From Hyperoodon ampullatus (taxonomy: Eukaryota; Chordata; Mammalia; Artiodactyla; Ziphiidae), in the NCBI GenBank assembly GCA_949752795.1, contig CATKHW010000009.1, forward strand, positions 2,852,001 through 2,916,000: DNA of 64,000 bases, read 5' to 3'. The number at the start of each line of letters is the position of its first letter. Within the stretch, counting starts at the first letter, position 1. A program made the position numbers and the translations under genes. Below, piece by piece: positions 15,299-28,191 of this stretch. Below the pieces are notes generated by a model, which saw nothing but the letters and a program-made list of their open reading frames with translations, did no database searches and was not told the origin of the DNA.

Positions 15299-18200
15299 GC
15301 ACCATGCCCATCATCATAATGCTTCATGCTATTGTCATCACAATGAAATCAAAATGCTCCATGACCTCTGTCATCACAATGCTCCAAACCCTTGTGATCA
15401 CAATGTTCCATAACACTTGTCATCACAACGCCCCATGACGCTCGTCATCAAAATTATCCATGGTCTTCTCATCACAATGCTCCATAACATTTGTCATCAC
15501 AATGCTCAATACACTTGTCATCACAATGCTCCCTGACTCTTGCCATCAGTATGCTCCTTGAACCCTGTCATGACAAGGCTCCATGCCTTTTTCATTACAA
15601 TGCTCCATGCCATTTTCATCACAATGCACCATGACATATGTCATCACAATGCTCCCTGACACCTGTCTTCACAATACTCGATGACCTGGTCATAACAATC
15701 CTCCATGCCCTAGTCATCACAATGTGCTATTCCCACTATCATCACAATAATCCATGAAACTTATCAGACCAATGCTCCATGCCCCTGTCATCACAATGCT
15801 CCATGCCCTTGTCATGACAATGCTCCGTGATTCCAGTCATCACAATGCTTCATGACCTTTGTCATCACAGTGGTCCATGCACTCGTCATCACAGGGCTCT
15901 GTGAACTTTGTCTCCATAATTCTCCCTGAACTTTTCATCACAATGCTCTGTGACCCTTGTCATCAAAATGCTCCATGCCTTTGTCAGCAGAGTGCTCCAT
16001 GACCCTTGTCATCACAAAGCTCCATGCAATTGTCCGAACAATGCTCCATGACCCATGTCTTCACAATGTGCCATGCGCTTGTCATCACAATGTTCCACAA
16101 CTTTGTCATCACAATGCTCCATAAACCTTGTCATCACAAAGCTCCATGCACTTCTCATCAAAATGCTCTTTCCCCACTGATATCAAAATGTTTCATCACT
16201 AGTCATTACAATACTCCCTCACCCCTGTCATGACAGTGTTCCACGGCCTTGTCATCACAAGGCTCCATGACCATTGTCATCACAATGCTCCAAGACCCCT
16301 GTAATAACAATGCTCCATGCCCTTGTCATCACAATGCTCCATTAGCCCTGTCATAACAATGCTCCATGACCCCTGCCATCACAATATTCCACAGCATTGT
16401 CATCACAAGGCTCCATGAACCTTGTCATCACAATGCTCCAAGACCCCTGTAATCACAATGCTCCATGCCCCTTTTCATCTCAATTCTCCATGAACACTGT
16501 CATCACAATGCACCATGCCCATCATCATAATGCTTCATGCTATTGTCATCACAATGAAATCAAAATGTTCCATGACCTTTGTCATCACAATGCTCCAAAC
16601 CCTTCAGATCACAGTGTTCCATAACACTTGTCATCACAATGCCCCTGACGCTCCTCATCACAATTATCCATGGTCTTCTCATCAAAATGCTCCATGACCT
16701 TTGTCAACACAATGTTCAATACACTTGTCATCACAATGCTCCCTGACACTGGTCTTCAGTATGCTCCTTGAAACCTGTCATGACAGGGTTGCATGCCATT
16801 TCCTCACAATGATCCATGCACTTTTCATTACAATGCTCCAAGGCCCCTGTAATCACAATGCTCCATGCGCTTGTCATCACAAAGCTCCATGACGCATGTC
16901 ATCAGAATGCTCCAAGGCATTGTCAGCAAAATGCTACATGATCTTGTCATCACCATGCTCCATGCCCTTGTCATCACAGTGCTCCACGAAACCTGTAATC
17001 ACAATGCTCCATGCCCCTTTTCATTAGATTGCTCCATGAGACTTGTCATCACAATGCTCCATGGTCTTCTCATCACAATGCTTCATGACAGATGTCATCA
17101 CAATGCTCCATGACCACTGTCACCACAACGCGCCATGACCCCTGACAATACAGTGATCCGGGACTCTTGTCATCCAAAATCCCCATGAACCTTTTCATCT
17201 CAATGATCTATACACTTGCCTTCCCAATGCTCCATGACCCCTGTTATTACAATGCTCCATGATGCTTCTAATCCCAGTGCTCCATGACCATTGTCATCAC
17301 AATGCTCCATGCCTTAGTCAGCAAAATGCTACATGACCTTGTCATCACAATGATCCATGCCCACTCTCATCACAATAATCCATGAAACTTTTCATACCAA
17401 TTCTGATGCCCTTGTCAACACAATGCTCCACTACCCTGCCATAACAATGCTCCATGACACCTGACATCACAAGGTTTCACGGCCTTGTCAATACAAGTCT
17501 CCATGACCGTTGTCATCACCGTGCAGCAAGACCCTGTAATCACAATGCTCCATGCCCTTGTCATCACAATGCTCCAAGACACATTTAATCACAATTGTCC
17601 TTGCCCCTTTTCATCTCAATGCTCCATGAACCCTGTCATCACAATGCACCATGCCCATCATCATAATGCTTCATGCTATTGTCATCACAATGAAATCAAA
17701 ATGCTCCATGACCTCTGTCATCACAATGCTCCAAACCCTTGTGATCACAATGTTCCATAACACTTGTCATCACAACGCCCCATGACGCTCGTCATCAAAA
17801 TTATCCATGGTCTTCTCATCACAATGCTCCATAACATTTGTCATCACAATGCTCAATACACTTGTCATCACAATGCTCCCTGACTCTTGCCATCAGTATG
17901 CTCCTTGAACCCTGTCATGACAAGGCTCCATGCCTTTTTCATTACAATGCTCCATGCCATTTTCATCACAATGCACCATGACATATGTCATCACAATGCT
18001 CCCTGACACCTGTCTTCACAATACTCGATGACCTGGTCATAACAATCCTCCATGCCCTAGTCATCACAATGTGCTATTCCCACTATCATCACAATAATCC
18101 ATGAAACTTATCAGACCAATGCTCCATGCCCCTGTCATCACAATGCTCCATGCCCTTGTCATGACAATGCTCCGTGATTCCAGTCATCACAATGCTTCAT

Positions 18201-21200
18201 GACCTTTGTCATCACAGTGGTCCATGCACTCGTCATCACAGGGCTCTGTGAACTTTGTCTCCATAATTCTCCCTGAACTTTTCATCACAATGCTCTGTGA
18301 CCCTTGTCATCAAAATGCTCCATGCCTTTGTCAGCAGAGTGCTCCATGACCCTTGTCATCACAAAGCTCCATGCAATTGTCCGAACAATGCTCCATGACC
18401 CATGTCTTCACAATGTGCCATGCGCTTGTCATCACAATGTTCCACAACTTTGTCATCACAATGCTCCATAAACCTTGTCATCACAAAGCTCCATGCACTT
18501 CTCATCAAAATGCTCTTTCCCCACTGATATCAAAATGTTTCATCACTAGTCATTACAATACTCCCTCACCCCTGTCATGACAGTGTTCCACGGCCTTGTC
18601 ATCACAAGGCTCCATGACCATTGTCATCACAATGCTCCAAGACCCCTGTAATAACAATGCTCCATGCCCTTGTCATCACAATGCTCCATTAGCCCTGTCA
18701 TAACAATGCTCCATGACCCCTGCCATCACAATATTCCACAGCATTGTCATCACAAGGCTCCATGAACCTTGTCATCACAATGCTCCAAGACCCCTGTAAT
18801 CACAATGCTCCATGCCCCTTTTCATCTCAATTCTCCATGAACACTGTCATCACAATGCACCATGCCCATCATCATAATGCTTCATGCTATTGTCATCACA
18901 ATGAAATCAAAATGTTCCATGACCTTTGTCATCACAATGCTCCAAACCCTTCAGATCACAGTGTTCCATAACACTTGTCATCACAATGCCCCTGACGCTC
19001 CTCATCACAATTATCCATGGTCTTCTCATCAAAATGCTCCATGACCTTTGTCAACACAATGTTCAATACACTTGTCATCACAATGCTCCCTGACACTGGT
19101 CTTCAGTATGCTCCTTGAAACCTGTCATGACAGGGTTGCATGCCATTTCCTCACAATGATCCATGCACTTTTCATTACAATGCTCCAAGGCCCCTGTAAT
19201 CACAATGCTCCATGCGCTTGTCATCACAAAGCTCCATGACGCATGTCATCAGAATGCTCCAAGGCATTGTCAGCAAAATGCTACATGATCTTGTCATCAC
19301 CATGCTCCATGCCCTTGTCATCACAGTGCTCCACGAAACCTGTAATCACAATGCTCCATGCCCCTTTTCATTAGATTGCTCCATGAGACTTGTCATCACA
19401 ATGCTCCATGGTCTTCTCATCACAATGCTTCATGACAGATGTCATCACAATGCTCCATGACCACTGTCACCACAACGCGCCATGACCCCTGACAATACAG
19501 TGATCCGGGACTCTTGTCATCCAAAATCCCCATGAACCTTTTCATCTCAATGATCTATACACTTGCCTTCCCAATGCTCCATGACCCCTGTTATTACAAT
19601 GCTCCATGATGCTTCTAATCCCAGTGCTCCATGACCATTGTCATCACAATGCTCCATGCCTTAGTCAGCAAAATGCTACATGACCTTGTCATCACAATGA
19701 TCCATGCCCACTCTCATCACAATAATCCATGAAACTTTTCATACCAATTCTGATGCCCTTGTCAACACAATGCTCCACTACCCTGCCATAACAATGCTCC
19801 ATGACACCTGACATCACAAGGTTTCACGGCCTTGTCAATACAAGTCTCCATGACCGTTGTCATCACCGTGCAGCAAGACCCTGTAATCACAATGCTCCAT
19901 GCCCTTGTCATCACAATGCTCCAAGACACATTTAATCACAATTGTCCTTGCCCCTTTTCATCTCAATGCTCCATGAACCCTGTCATCACAATGCACCATG
20001 CCCATCATCATAATGCTTCATGCTATTGTCATCACAATGAAATCAAAATGCTCCATGACCTCTGTCATCACAATGCTCCAAACCCTTGTGATCACAATGT
20101 TCCATAACACTTGTCATCACAACGCCCCATGACGCTCGTCATCAAAATTATCCATGGTCTTCTCATCACAATGCTCCATAACATTTGTCATCACAATGCT
20201 CAATACACTTGTCATCACAATGCTCCCTGACTCTTGCCATCAGTATGCTCCTTGAACCCTGTCATGACAAGGCTCCATGCCTTTTTCATTACAATGCTCC
20301 ATGCCATTTTCATCACAATGCACCATGACATATGTCATCACAATGCTCCCTGACACCTGTCTTCACAATACTCGATGACCTGGTCATAACAATCCTCCAT
20401 GCCCTAGTCATCACAATGTGCTATTCCCACTATCATCACAATAATCCATGAAACTTATCAGACCAATGCTCCATGCCCCTGTCATCACAATGCTCCATGC
20501 CCTTGTCATGACAATGCTCCGTGATTCCAGTCATCACAATGCTTCATGACCTTTGTCATCACAGTGGTCCATGCACTCGTCATCACAGGGCTCTGTGAAC
20601 TTTGTCTCCATAATTCTCCCTGAACTTTTCATCACAATGCTCTGTGACCCTTGTCATCAAAATGCTCCATGCCTTTGTCAGCAGAGTGCTCCATGACCCT
20701 TGTCATCACAAAGCTCCATGCAATTGTCCGAACAATGCTCCATGACCCATGTCTTCACAATGTGCCATGCGCTTGTCATCACAATGTTCCACAACTTTGT
20801 CATCACAATGCTCCATAAACCTTGTCATCACAAAGCTCCATGCACTTCTCATCAAAATGCTCTTTCCCCACTGATATCAAAATGTTTCATCACTAGTCAT
20901 TACAATACTCCCTCACCCCTGTCATGACAGTGTTCCACGGCCTTGTCATCACAAGGCTCCATGACCATTGTCATCACAATGCTCCAAGACCCCTGTAATA
21001 ACAATGCTCCATGCCCTTGTCATCACAATGCTCCATTAGCCCTGTCATAACAATGCTCCATGACCCCTGCCATCACAATATTCCACAGCATTGTCATCAC
21101 AAGGCTCCATGAACCTTGTCATCACAATGCTCCAAGACCCCTGTAATCACAATGCTCCATGCCCCTTTTCATCTCAATTCTCCATGAACACTGTCATCAC

Positions 21201-23349
21201 AATGCACCATGCCCATCATCATAATGCTTCATGCTATTGTCATCACAATGAAATCAAAATGTTCCATGACCTTTGTCATCACAATGCTCCAAACCCTTCA
21301 GATCACAGTGTTCCATAACACTTGTCATCACAATGCCCCTGACGCTCCTCATCACAATTATCCATGGTCTTCTCATCAAAATGCTCCATGACCTTTGTCA
21401 ACACAATGTTCAATACACTTGTCATCACAATGCTCCCTGACACTGGTCTTCAGTATGCTCCTTGAAACCTGTCATGACAGGGTTGCATGCCATTTCCTCA
21501 CAATGATCCATGCACTTTTCATTACAATGCTCCAAGGCCCCTGTAATCACAATGCTCCATGCGCTTGTCATCACAAAGCTCCATGACGCATGTCATCAGA
21601 ATGCTCCAAGGCATTGTCAGCAAAATGCTACATGATCTTGTCATCACCATGCTCCATGCCCTTGTCATCACAGTGCTCCACGAAACCTGTAATCACAATG
21701 CTCCATGCCCCTTTTCATTAGATTGCTCCATGAGACTTGTCATCACAATGCTCCATGGTCTTCTCATCACAATGCTTCATGACAGATGTCATCACAATGC
21801 TCCATGACCACTGTCACCACAACGCGCCATGACCCCTGACAATACAGTGATCCGGGACTCTTGTCATCCAAAATCCCCATGAACCTTTTCATCTCAATGA
21901 TCTATACACTTGCCTTCCCAATGCTCCATGACCCCTGTTATTACAATGCTCCATGATGCTTCTAATCCCAGTGCTCCATGACCATTGTCATCACAATGCT
22001 CCATGCCTTAGTCAGCAAAATGCTACATGACCTTGTCATCACAATGATCCATGCCCACTCTCATCACAATAATCCATGAAACTTTTCATACCAATTCTGA
22101 TGCCCTTGTCAACACAATGCTCCACTACCCTGCCATAACAATGCTCCATGACACCTGACATCACAAGGTTTCACGGCCTTGTCAATACAAGTCTCCATGA
22201 CCGTTGTCATCACCGTGCAGCAAGACCCTGTAATCACAATGCTCCATGCCCTTGTCATCACAATGCTCCAAGACACATTTAATCACAATTGTCCTTGCCC
22301 CTTTTCATCTCAATGCTCCATGAACCCTGTCATCACAATGCACCATGCCCATCATCATAATGCTTCATGCTATTGTCATCACAATGAAATCAAAATGCTC
22401 CATGACCTCTGTCATCACAATGCTCCAAACCCTTGTGATCACAATGTTCCATAACACTTGTCATCACAACGCCCCATGACGCTCGTCATCAAAATTATCC
22501 ATGGTCTTCTCATCACAATGCTCCATAACATTTGTCATCACAATGCTCAATACACTTGTCATCACAATGCTCCCTGACTCTTGCCATCAGTATGCTCCTT
22601 GAACCCTGTCATGACAAGGCTCCATGCCTTTTTCATTACAATGCTCCATGCCATTTTCATCACAATGCACCATGACATATGTCATCACAATGCTCCCTGA
22701 CACCTGTCTTCACAATACTCGATGACCTGGTCATAACAATCCTCCATGCCCTAGTCATCACAATGTGCTATTCCCACTATCATCACAATAATCCATGAAA
22801 CTTATCAGACCAATGCTCCATGCCCCTGTCATCACAATGCTCCATGCCCTTGTCATGACAATGCTCCGTGATTCCAGTCATCACAATGCTTCATGACCTT
22901 TGTCATCACAGTGGTCCATGCACTCGTCATCACAGGGCTCTGTGAACTTTGTCTCCATAATTCTCCCTGAACTTTTCATCACAATGCTCTGTGACCCTTG
23001 TCATCAAAATGCTCCATGCCTTTGTCAGCAGAGTGCTCCATGACCCTTGTCATCACAAAGCTCCATGCAATTGTCCGAACAATGCTCCATGACCCATGTC
23101 TTCACAATGTGCCATGCGCTTGTCATCACAATGTTCCACAACTTTGTCATCACAATGCTCCATAAACCTTGTCATCACAAAGCTCCATGCACTTCTCATC
23201 AAAATGCTCTTTCCCCACTGATATCAAAATGTTTCATCACTAGTCATTACAATACTCCCTCACCCCTGTCATGACAGTGTTCCACGGCCTTGTCATCAAA
23301 AGGCTCCATGACCATTGTCATCACAATGCTCCAAGACCCCTGTAATAAC
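13962..23349 (+). repeat. Four near-identical 2,347-bp higher-order repeats
   Basis: Copies lie at about 13,962-16,308, 16,309-18,655, 18,656-21,002 and 21,003-23,349. Every landmark I followed recurs at exactly 2,347 bp: the GCACCATGCCCATCATCATA marker at 14,163, 16,510, 18,857 and 21,204, and again at 15,299, 17,646, 19,993 and 22,340. ORF-length translations are identical in all copies. The only substitution I noticed is at 23,299 (C in the earlier copies, A in the last). The array ends near 23,349, where ATGCCCTTG becomes ATGCTCTTG and the sequence leaves the repeat. Each copy holds two older sub-blocks of about 1,136 and 1,211 bp, each with one marker. Such identity means very recent amplification, or an assembly duplication. 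Confidence 0.95.
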
Positions 23350-24610
23350 AATGCTCCATGCTCTTGTCATCACAAAGCTCCATGACGCATGTCATCAGAC
23401 AGCTCCATGGTCTTCTCATCACAATGCTCCATGCCCTTTTCATCACAATGCTCCAAGACACCTGTAATCACAATGGTCCTTGCCCCTTTTCATCTCAATG
23501 CTCCATGAACTCTGTCATCACAATGAACCATGCCCATCATCATAATGCTTCATGCTATTGTCATCACAATGAAATCAAAATGCTCCATAACCTCTGTCAT
23601 CACGATGCTCCAAACCCTTGTGTTCAGAATGTTCCATAACACTTGTCATCACAACTCCCCATGACGCTCGTCATCACAATTATCCATGGTCTTCTCATCA
23701 CAATGCTCCATGAACTTTGTCATCACAATGCTCAATACACTTGTCATCACAATGCAACCTGACACTTGTCGTCAGTATGCTCCTTGAACCCTCTCATGAC
23801 AAGGTTCCATGCTTTTTCATCACAATCATCCATGCTCTATTCATCTCAATGCTCCAAGACCCATGTAATCACATTTCTCCAAGCCCCTTTTCATCAGAAT
23901 GCACCATGATACTTGTCATCACAAGGCTCCATTGTCTTCTCCTCACAATGCTCCAGGACCTTTTCATCACAATGCTCCATTCCATTGGCATCACAATGCT
24001 CCATTACCACTGCCATCACAATGCTCAATGATTATTTTCAGCCCAATGCTCCATGAACTTCTGATCACAATGCTCCATGACCCGTCATCACAATTCTCCA
24101 TGACCCCAGTCATCACAATGCTCCATGACCACTGTCATCACAATGCTCCATGACACCAGACAACACAATGATCCGGGACTATTGTCATCAAAATGCTCCA
24201 TGACACTTGTCATCACAAGGATTCATGCCCTTTCCATCCCAATGCTCCAAGACCCCTGTAATCCCAATGCTCCATGACGCTTTTCATCACAGTGCTCCAT
24301 GACCCTTGTCATCAAAATGTAACATGCATTTGTCATCACAATGCTCAATACACTTGTCATCACAAGGCTCCCTGACACTTGTTGTCAGAATGCCCCTTGA
24401 ACACTCTCATGAAAATGCTCCATGCATTTTTCATCACAATGCTCCATGCACTTGTCATCACAATCCTCCATGACCATTGGGATCACATTGCTTCATGCCC
24501 TTGTCATCCCTCTCTTGCCTTTGTGGTTTTTACAGATTTTCAGATATCCCTTTTTACCGGTGGGAAGTGACAATTCTTTGTAGTGTGGCTTTGCATTGTG
24601 CGCTTGCTTG

Positions 24611-24684
24611 ATTGGCCAAAAAGGGCATATGCGTTTTCTCCTGAATATATTCAGGAGAAAAGTCATACGCCCTTTTTGGCCAAG
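24611..24684. repeat. Satellite palindrome 1
   Basis: A 74-bp spacerless inverted repeat centred on CTCCTGAATATATTCAGGAG. The arms run outward to ATTGGCC on the left and GGCCAAG on the right. By eye 33 of 37 positions pair. The right arm carries the A-type CATACGCCC. Confidence 0.92.
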
Positions 24685-26243
24685 TGCATCATTGTCGAAG
24701 TTGTGATGCTTTTCCTGAGCTTTAAAGGCGATTCTAATTTACCTCTTCAAATATGTTTTGTGCAATTCTGCCTCATTTTCAAGTCCACTTCTTTGCCTTT
24801 CCTCAACAGATTTTTGGAATTGAGTAGTTCGTTATAACTGCAGGTTTGTGAATTTCTGTGCCCCTGAGCTCCAATTTTGAAATCCCATTTTTGTGAGCTG
24901 ACCGCAAATCCACAATATTGCTTCAGGACCTATACTGGTTCCAGGGGTTTCTATACTGGTTCCCTGCTGTTGGCTGAGGCTTTGGTTAATTCTTCTTCCT
25001 GAACGGGAAATTAGAGTGACATGTGCCCGTCCAAATGCCTTCATCTACTCTCTGATTGGTTCTCCCTCTTCCCTTTCGTCCTCCGCACAATTAGCAAACT
25101 GTGCGAACCAGTAGCTTATAGGGGCTGACTCTCCAAGTTGGCAGATTGATAGTAAAGCAGTTGGAATGCCAAACTGGAGCACAAGGAGAGGAAAAATTAG
25201 GAGCCTTTTAGAAATCTTTTGCCATCACTGGGTGTCCTTTCTCTAGGTTTCCCATACATGTTATAACTGTAGTGATATTCCCTTCTACCTGGAGAGTTGG
25301 GACCCATGGAATGGTGACATTCATTACTACTTTAAAGGGTGTGCATTTTCTCTCCCAATCTCACCAGTCCTCTCATTCCCCGGTGTCCAGCCTTATGTCT
25401 CATCCAGCTGTCTTTGCAGATAGGGTCATTCCAGGTTTCATCAGAAACCCTGAAGGAATTGTGTAAGAATTTCGCTGTTATTTTGTTTTGTTTTTGAAAT
25501 TCATTTTTATAATTGGGTTGAACTGATTTTCACGGACGTGTTTATGCCGGTCTAGACACAATTGATTCCCTTACGGAGACATATCAATATATAGGTTTTA
25601 AGATTTTTACTAGTCAGATATATTCCTCTGTGTGGAATAGGGGTGTTGAGTCCCGTTCACTGAGGAAAGTGTAGGTCTTGTCTATTCTGTATTTGGTTTA
25701 TGGAATGGTACCTGTGCTAATATCAAACTCTGGTTTTATGCATCACCCCACCTCTCCTTTCCCCTTAAGCAGGCATAAGAGTGTTTTCTAAATGTGAGAT
25801 TCTGTTCTCTTTCCTAATTCAGTTCATGTGTTGTGATGTTGACATTACCTCTATAAGTGATATCTTATGATTAGATTCTTTTTCTGTGTGACTTATTGCA
25901 CTTAGAATCATCGTACCTTAATCCACTCATTATGCTGCTACTGGCTTTATGACATTGATTTCATGTCTGAGTGATATTCCGTTCTACAAAATTACCACAA
26001 GTTCTTTACGCAATTTTCTCTTTCCTGGAATACTTAAGTTGTACTGAAGTTGAGGTTCTTGTATGCAGAGCAGCCTTAAATTTTTGGGTGCCTGTGTCTT
26101 GTTGATATTTAGTCTTCCCAAGTTATGTGCCCATGAGTGGAAGTGCCCTATGCTCGGTAGCTTTGTATTTTAGATGTTTTAGGAAACAGCATACACTTCT
26201 TCAGAGTGGGTCTTGGATATTTATACCCCACCCATCAGCGTGA

Positions 26244-26426
26244 CTAGCTCCCTGTTCTCCATGGCCTCTCCTGCATTTCTGGTTTGTACACATTTTTTTG
26301 GATGGCCTTTCTGAGCAGTGGAAATTGAGACTTCATTGTTGTGCGGATTTGCATTTCCCACTTGCTTGGTTGGCCAAAATCTCTGTATGTGTTTTTTTCC
26401 TGAAGATATTCACGAAAAAATCGCAT
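26244..26426 (-). pseudogene. Degenerate LINE-1 ORF2 C-terminal fragment inside satellite monomer
   Basis: The minus-strand reading contains MQIRTTMK followed by a diverged stretch ending ERPWRTGS. This lines up with the well-known L1 ORF2 C-terminal region that reads MQIKTTMRYHLTPVR and leads to CWRGCGEKG, the same region seen intact-like in the true L1 copies at 33.8-34.1 and 35.3-35.6 kb. The match is at the ancestral position just before the palindrome. It shows that this half of the satellite monomer is a decayed antisense L1 3' end. It has no coding capacity of its own. Confidence 0.7.
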
Positions 26427-26443
26427 ACACCCTTTTGCCCAAC
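26370..26443. repeat. Satellite palindrome 2 (degenerate)
   Basis: Diverged copy centred at 26,406/26,407 (CCTGAAGATATTCACG). Roughly two thirds of positions still pair. The TGGCC of the left arm and CGCATACACCC of the right arm are recognisable. Confidence 0.75.
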
Positions 26444-28117
26444 TGCATCATGTTAGAAATTCTGCTGCTTTTCATATGCTTTAACTGTGAGAACAATCTG
26501 CCTTTTGAAATCTGTTTCCTGCAATTCTGCCTCTCATTCAGATCCTCTTGGTTGCCTTACCTGAATATATTTTTGGACGTTGGTTATCATTTATATCTTT
26601 GCAGGTCTTTGAATTGTCTGCTCCTGAGCTCCATTTTTCAACTCGCATTTTTTGTGAGCTGGCTGCCAAACCATTGTATTGCTTCCGGCCCTATTCTGGT
26701 TCTGGGGAGGCAGCTGAGCCTTTGGTTAATTCTTCTTCCTAATGGGAAATTAGAGTGACGTGTGCCTGTCAAAATTCCTACAGCTAGTCTCTCATTGGTA
26801 ACCCCTTTTCCCGTTTATCCTCTGCAGAAATTGCAAACTGTGTGAAACAGGAGGTTAAAGGTGCTGATTCTCCAAGTGGGGAGATTGTTAGTAATTTCGC
26901 TGGAATGGCGAACCCCAGCACCAGGAGATCAAAAATGAGGTGCATTTTAAACACCTTTCCTGAACACACGGTGTACGTTCATCTTGGTTTTCCAGGCATG
27001 TTTTCACTGTCAGAAGATTCCCTTGAACCTGCAGATTTGGGAACCATGGAATGGGTACCAGGCAGTATTACTTTAAAAGGACTGCATTTCCTCACCCAGC
27101 CTCTCTAACATCTCTTAGCGTGCATAGCTTCCAGCCTTATATATCATCCTGCTGTGGGTCTACATGTGTTCAATCCATGTTACATCATACCCCTTCAACA
27201 AAAGTTGTAAGAATTTTTGTCTGTCTCACTGTTTTTCTAAATATTTTTAAATTTATTTTTATATTGGTTTCCACTGATTTTCAAAGCTCTGTTTTTTGCT
27301 GCTGTACATCCACTTGATTCATGTACTGTGAGACAACAATAAATTCTTTTTCAGATGCTTACCAGTCATATGTATTATTTTCCAGTGACTTGAGTGGGCT
27401 GAGTGCAGTTCTTTGAGGTACCGTGTAGGCCTTGTCAGTTATTCAATTTGGTACTTGGAATGGTATCTTTGCTAATTTCAACCTCCTGGATAATACCTCA
27501 CCCTTCCCCACCTTTCCCATTTAGCAGCCTTATGTCTATTTTCTACATATTTGACTATGTTTCTGTTTTGTAATTTATTTCATGTGTAGCCATTTTTGAT
27601 TCCACCTTTAAGTGACATCTTATGATATGTGTCTTTTTCTTTCTGACATATGTCACTTAGAATGATCGTATGTATCTCCTACAGAGTTGTTACAACTGGC
27701 CTTATTTCATTCATTTCTGGGTGAGTAATATAACACTCTACATAAGTACCCCATCTCTTTTATCCTTTTTATCCTTCCAGGGACATTTATTTTATATCCA
27801 AGTTGAGGCCCTTTTTAAAAGAGAGGTGGTAAACGTTGGGGTGCCTGTTTTCTGTTGATTTTTGTTTTTCCCAAGGTATACGCCCATGAGTGCAAGTGCC
27901 CTATGTTCTGTAGCTCATTTTTTAGATGTTTAGCAAACACAATACACTTCTCCAGAGTGGCCGTTGGCAAATTACATTTCCACTATCAACCTCACAGTGC
28001 TCCCTTTTCTCCTCACCCTGTCCTGCATTTCGGGTGTTTACACTTTATGTGGATGGCCCTTCTGACTGATGTGAAATGATACATTTTGTAGTATTGATTT
28101 CCAGTGCCCACCTGTTT

Positions 28118-28191
28118 GGTTGGATAAAAAGTGTGTATGGCCTTTACTTGAATATATTCAGAAAAAATGCATACGCCCTTTTTCGCCAACT
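28118..28191. repeat. Satellite palindrome 3 (degenerate)
   Basis: The centre CTTGAATATATTCAG spans 28,147-28,161. The right arm keeps GCATACGCCCTTTTT, while the left arm has decayed to GGATAAAAAGTGTGTATGG. Confidence 0.75.

Larger units (their letters stand above)
1..24508 (+). repeat. 24-25 bp minisatellite array, left block
   Basis: Continuous head-to-tail array of a 24-25 bp unit. The core is TCATCACAATGCTCCATG and the tail is a variable 6-7 bases (ACCCCTG, ACCCTTG, CCCTTG, CCACTG and similar). The unit never inverts. Single units differ by point changes (AATGATCC, AATGTTCC, AGTGCTCC, TCAGCACAATG), but particular variant strings recur kilobases apart, so homogenisation has acted on multi-unit blocks. 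The plus strand is C-rich and G-poor: a typical unit has 10 C and 3 G. All apparent ORFs end in Asn-Ala-Pro-stop because the stop is always the TGA of CCATGAC. I do not recognise this minisatellite as a named family. No gene or transposon interrupts it. It ends sharply inside ...CCCTTGTCATC at 24,508. Confidence 0.95.

Noticed and set aside
1..24508. CRISPR-like array of short direct repeats
   Set aside because: There are no unique spacers between constant repeats, the whole 25-bp unit varies and is contiguous, and the surrounding L1 and retroviral remnants show a mammalian genome.
273..24570. Dozens of plus-strand ORFs of 60-137 codons in the minisatellite as genes
   Set aside because: They are produced by the 25-bp unit rotating through the reading frame. 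They end at the same CCATGAC stop, differ only by unit variants and have no other coding sign.
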